A DNA stretch of 5,473 bases from Chloroflexota bacterium (lineage in GTDB: Bacteria; Chloroflexota; Ktedonobacteria; Ktedonobacterales; JACDGC01): positions 1-5,473 of the forward strand of contig JAKAOI010000185.1 of NCBI GenBank assembly GCA_021812265.1. Reading direction: 5' to 3'. A program made the position numbers and the translations under genes. The notes beneath the pieces were generated by a model that saw nothing but the letters and a program-made list of their open reading frames with translations, searched no databases and had not been told where the DNA came from. Below are positions 5,310-5,473 of this stretch, in pieces; position 1 is the first letter of the stretch; each line of letters starts with the position of its first letter.

Positions 5310-5473
5310 GTTTTGTTTGTTTCAAAGAAACAACCACGCGCCGTTGTTCGCCTTCACCGGTGCTTTGTGTTTGCACATAGGGAGAATCTTGCAGTGTAAG
5401 ATGAATAATTCTTCTGTCATACGGAGTCATCGGCTCCAACATAACAGACCGCCTCTTTTTTTGCACTTAGCTG
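5299..5473 (-). CDS. jag: Jag/KhpB RNA-binding protein, C-terminal R3H domain (partial; reading frame broken near the edge)
   Basis: Only the last 55 sense codons before the TGA at 5301-5299 are readable as one frame. They encode an unmistakable R3H domain tail: RRSVMLEPMTPYDRRIIHLT, then LQDSPYVQTQSTGEGEQRR and VVVSLKQ. This matches the Jag (SpoIIIJ-associated, KhpB) pattern of LEPM.PyERRiiH followed by V.T.S.GEG..R.vvv. Jag proteins bind single-stranded RNA, often paired with KhpA, and influence cell division and envelope functions in Gram-positive bacteria; the gene usually sits next to yidC/oxaA, which is not visible here. Reading upstream in the same frame, the codons are VQKK, then TAA at 5469-5467, then AGC at the window edge. 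Conserved Jag sequence should continue through this point (A.KV..t.rsv.LEPM), so the stop is unexpected. It lies six bases upstream of a run of seven A (5462-5456 on the minus strand). Possible causes are a nonsense change, a homopolymer indel or an edge error. Translation from GTG 5466 as a standalone R3H peptide is a less likely alternative. Confidence 0.85.

Noticed and set aside
5456..5462. Programmed -1 frameshift of the dnaX type (A AAA AAG) in jag
   Set aside because: The heptamer A AAA AAG is present, but in the R3H frame itself; shifting -1 there leaves the conserved domain instead of entering it. No stimulatory structure can be judged at the window edge. An indel or edge error is simpler.

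Overview
All genes in this window read leftward (minus strand) and are packed like an operon. In transcription order, from the right edge: the last part of a Jag/KhpB-type RNA-binding protein (R3H domain, 5299-5473, cut by the edge); a PfkB/ribokinase-family sugar or nucleoside kinase (4452-5309, starting inside the end of jag); a 920-residue fusion of a DEDDh 3'-5' exonuclease with a DinG/XPD-type helicase region (1644-4406); a 160-base gap; thiamine-monophosphate kinase ThiL (461-1483); and, 16 bases further on, a PhoU-like helical protein (1-444) that runs off the left edge. There are no RNA genes, mobile elements, CRISPR arrays or integration signatures. Apart from the 160-base gap the window is almost wholly coding.

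The genes point to a free-living bacterium with intermediate GC content by eye (no count was made). An exonuclease-DinG fusion is typical of Firmicutes and some related or deep-branching phyla. The combination with a Jag R3H tail, an orphan PfkB kinase carrying a GGxxxYAA motif, ThiL and PhoU reminds me of Chloroflexota (Anaerolineae-like) neighbourhoods. That placement is inference at low confidence; no marker gene in the window settles it.

The most notable observation is in the 920-residue protein. Its exonuclease motifs (D12/E14, D97, H146/D151) are all intact. Its helicase half still aligns with DinG over long stretches, several without gaps, but every ATPase motif I can place is ruined: the Walker A Lys-Thr/Ser pair is Gly-Glu, DEAH is replaced by DTGK, SATL by GSSL, WEGVD by WDSFD, and the QGxGRxxR motif by RMLNKLAW. 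The frame is open throughout, so this looks like a maintained exonuclease with a pseudo-helicase scaffold rather than a decaying gene.

A second oddity is at the right edge. The highly conserved Jag C-terminal frame meets an in-frame TAA next to a run of seven A, just before the window ends. This could be a nonsense mutation, an indel in the homopolymer, slippage, or an end-of-contig error. Smaller observations concern the 160-base gap before thiL (possible promoter, small palindrome, hydrophobic small ORF starting at TAATG, a 17-base near-repeat with the thiL coding region), variant residues in ThiL and PhoU, and generally weak ribosome binding sites. The genes do not form one obvious pathway; they look like a housekeeping operon joined by co-transcription.
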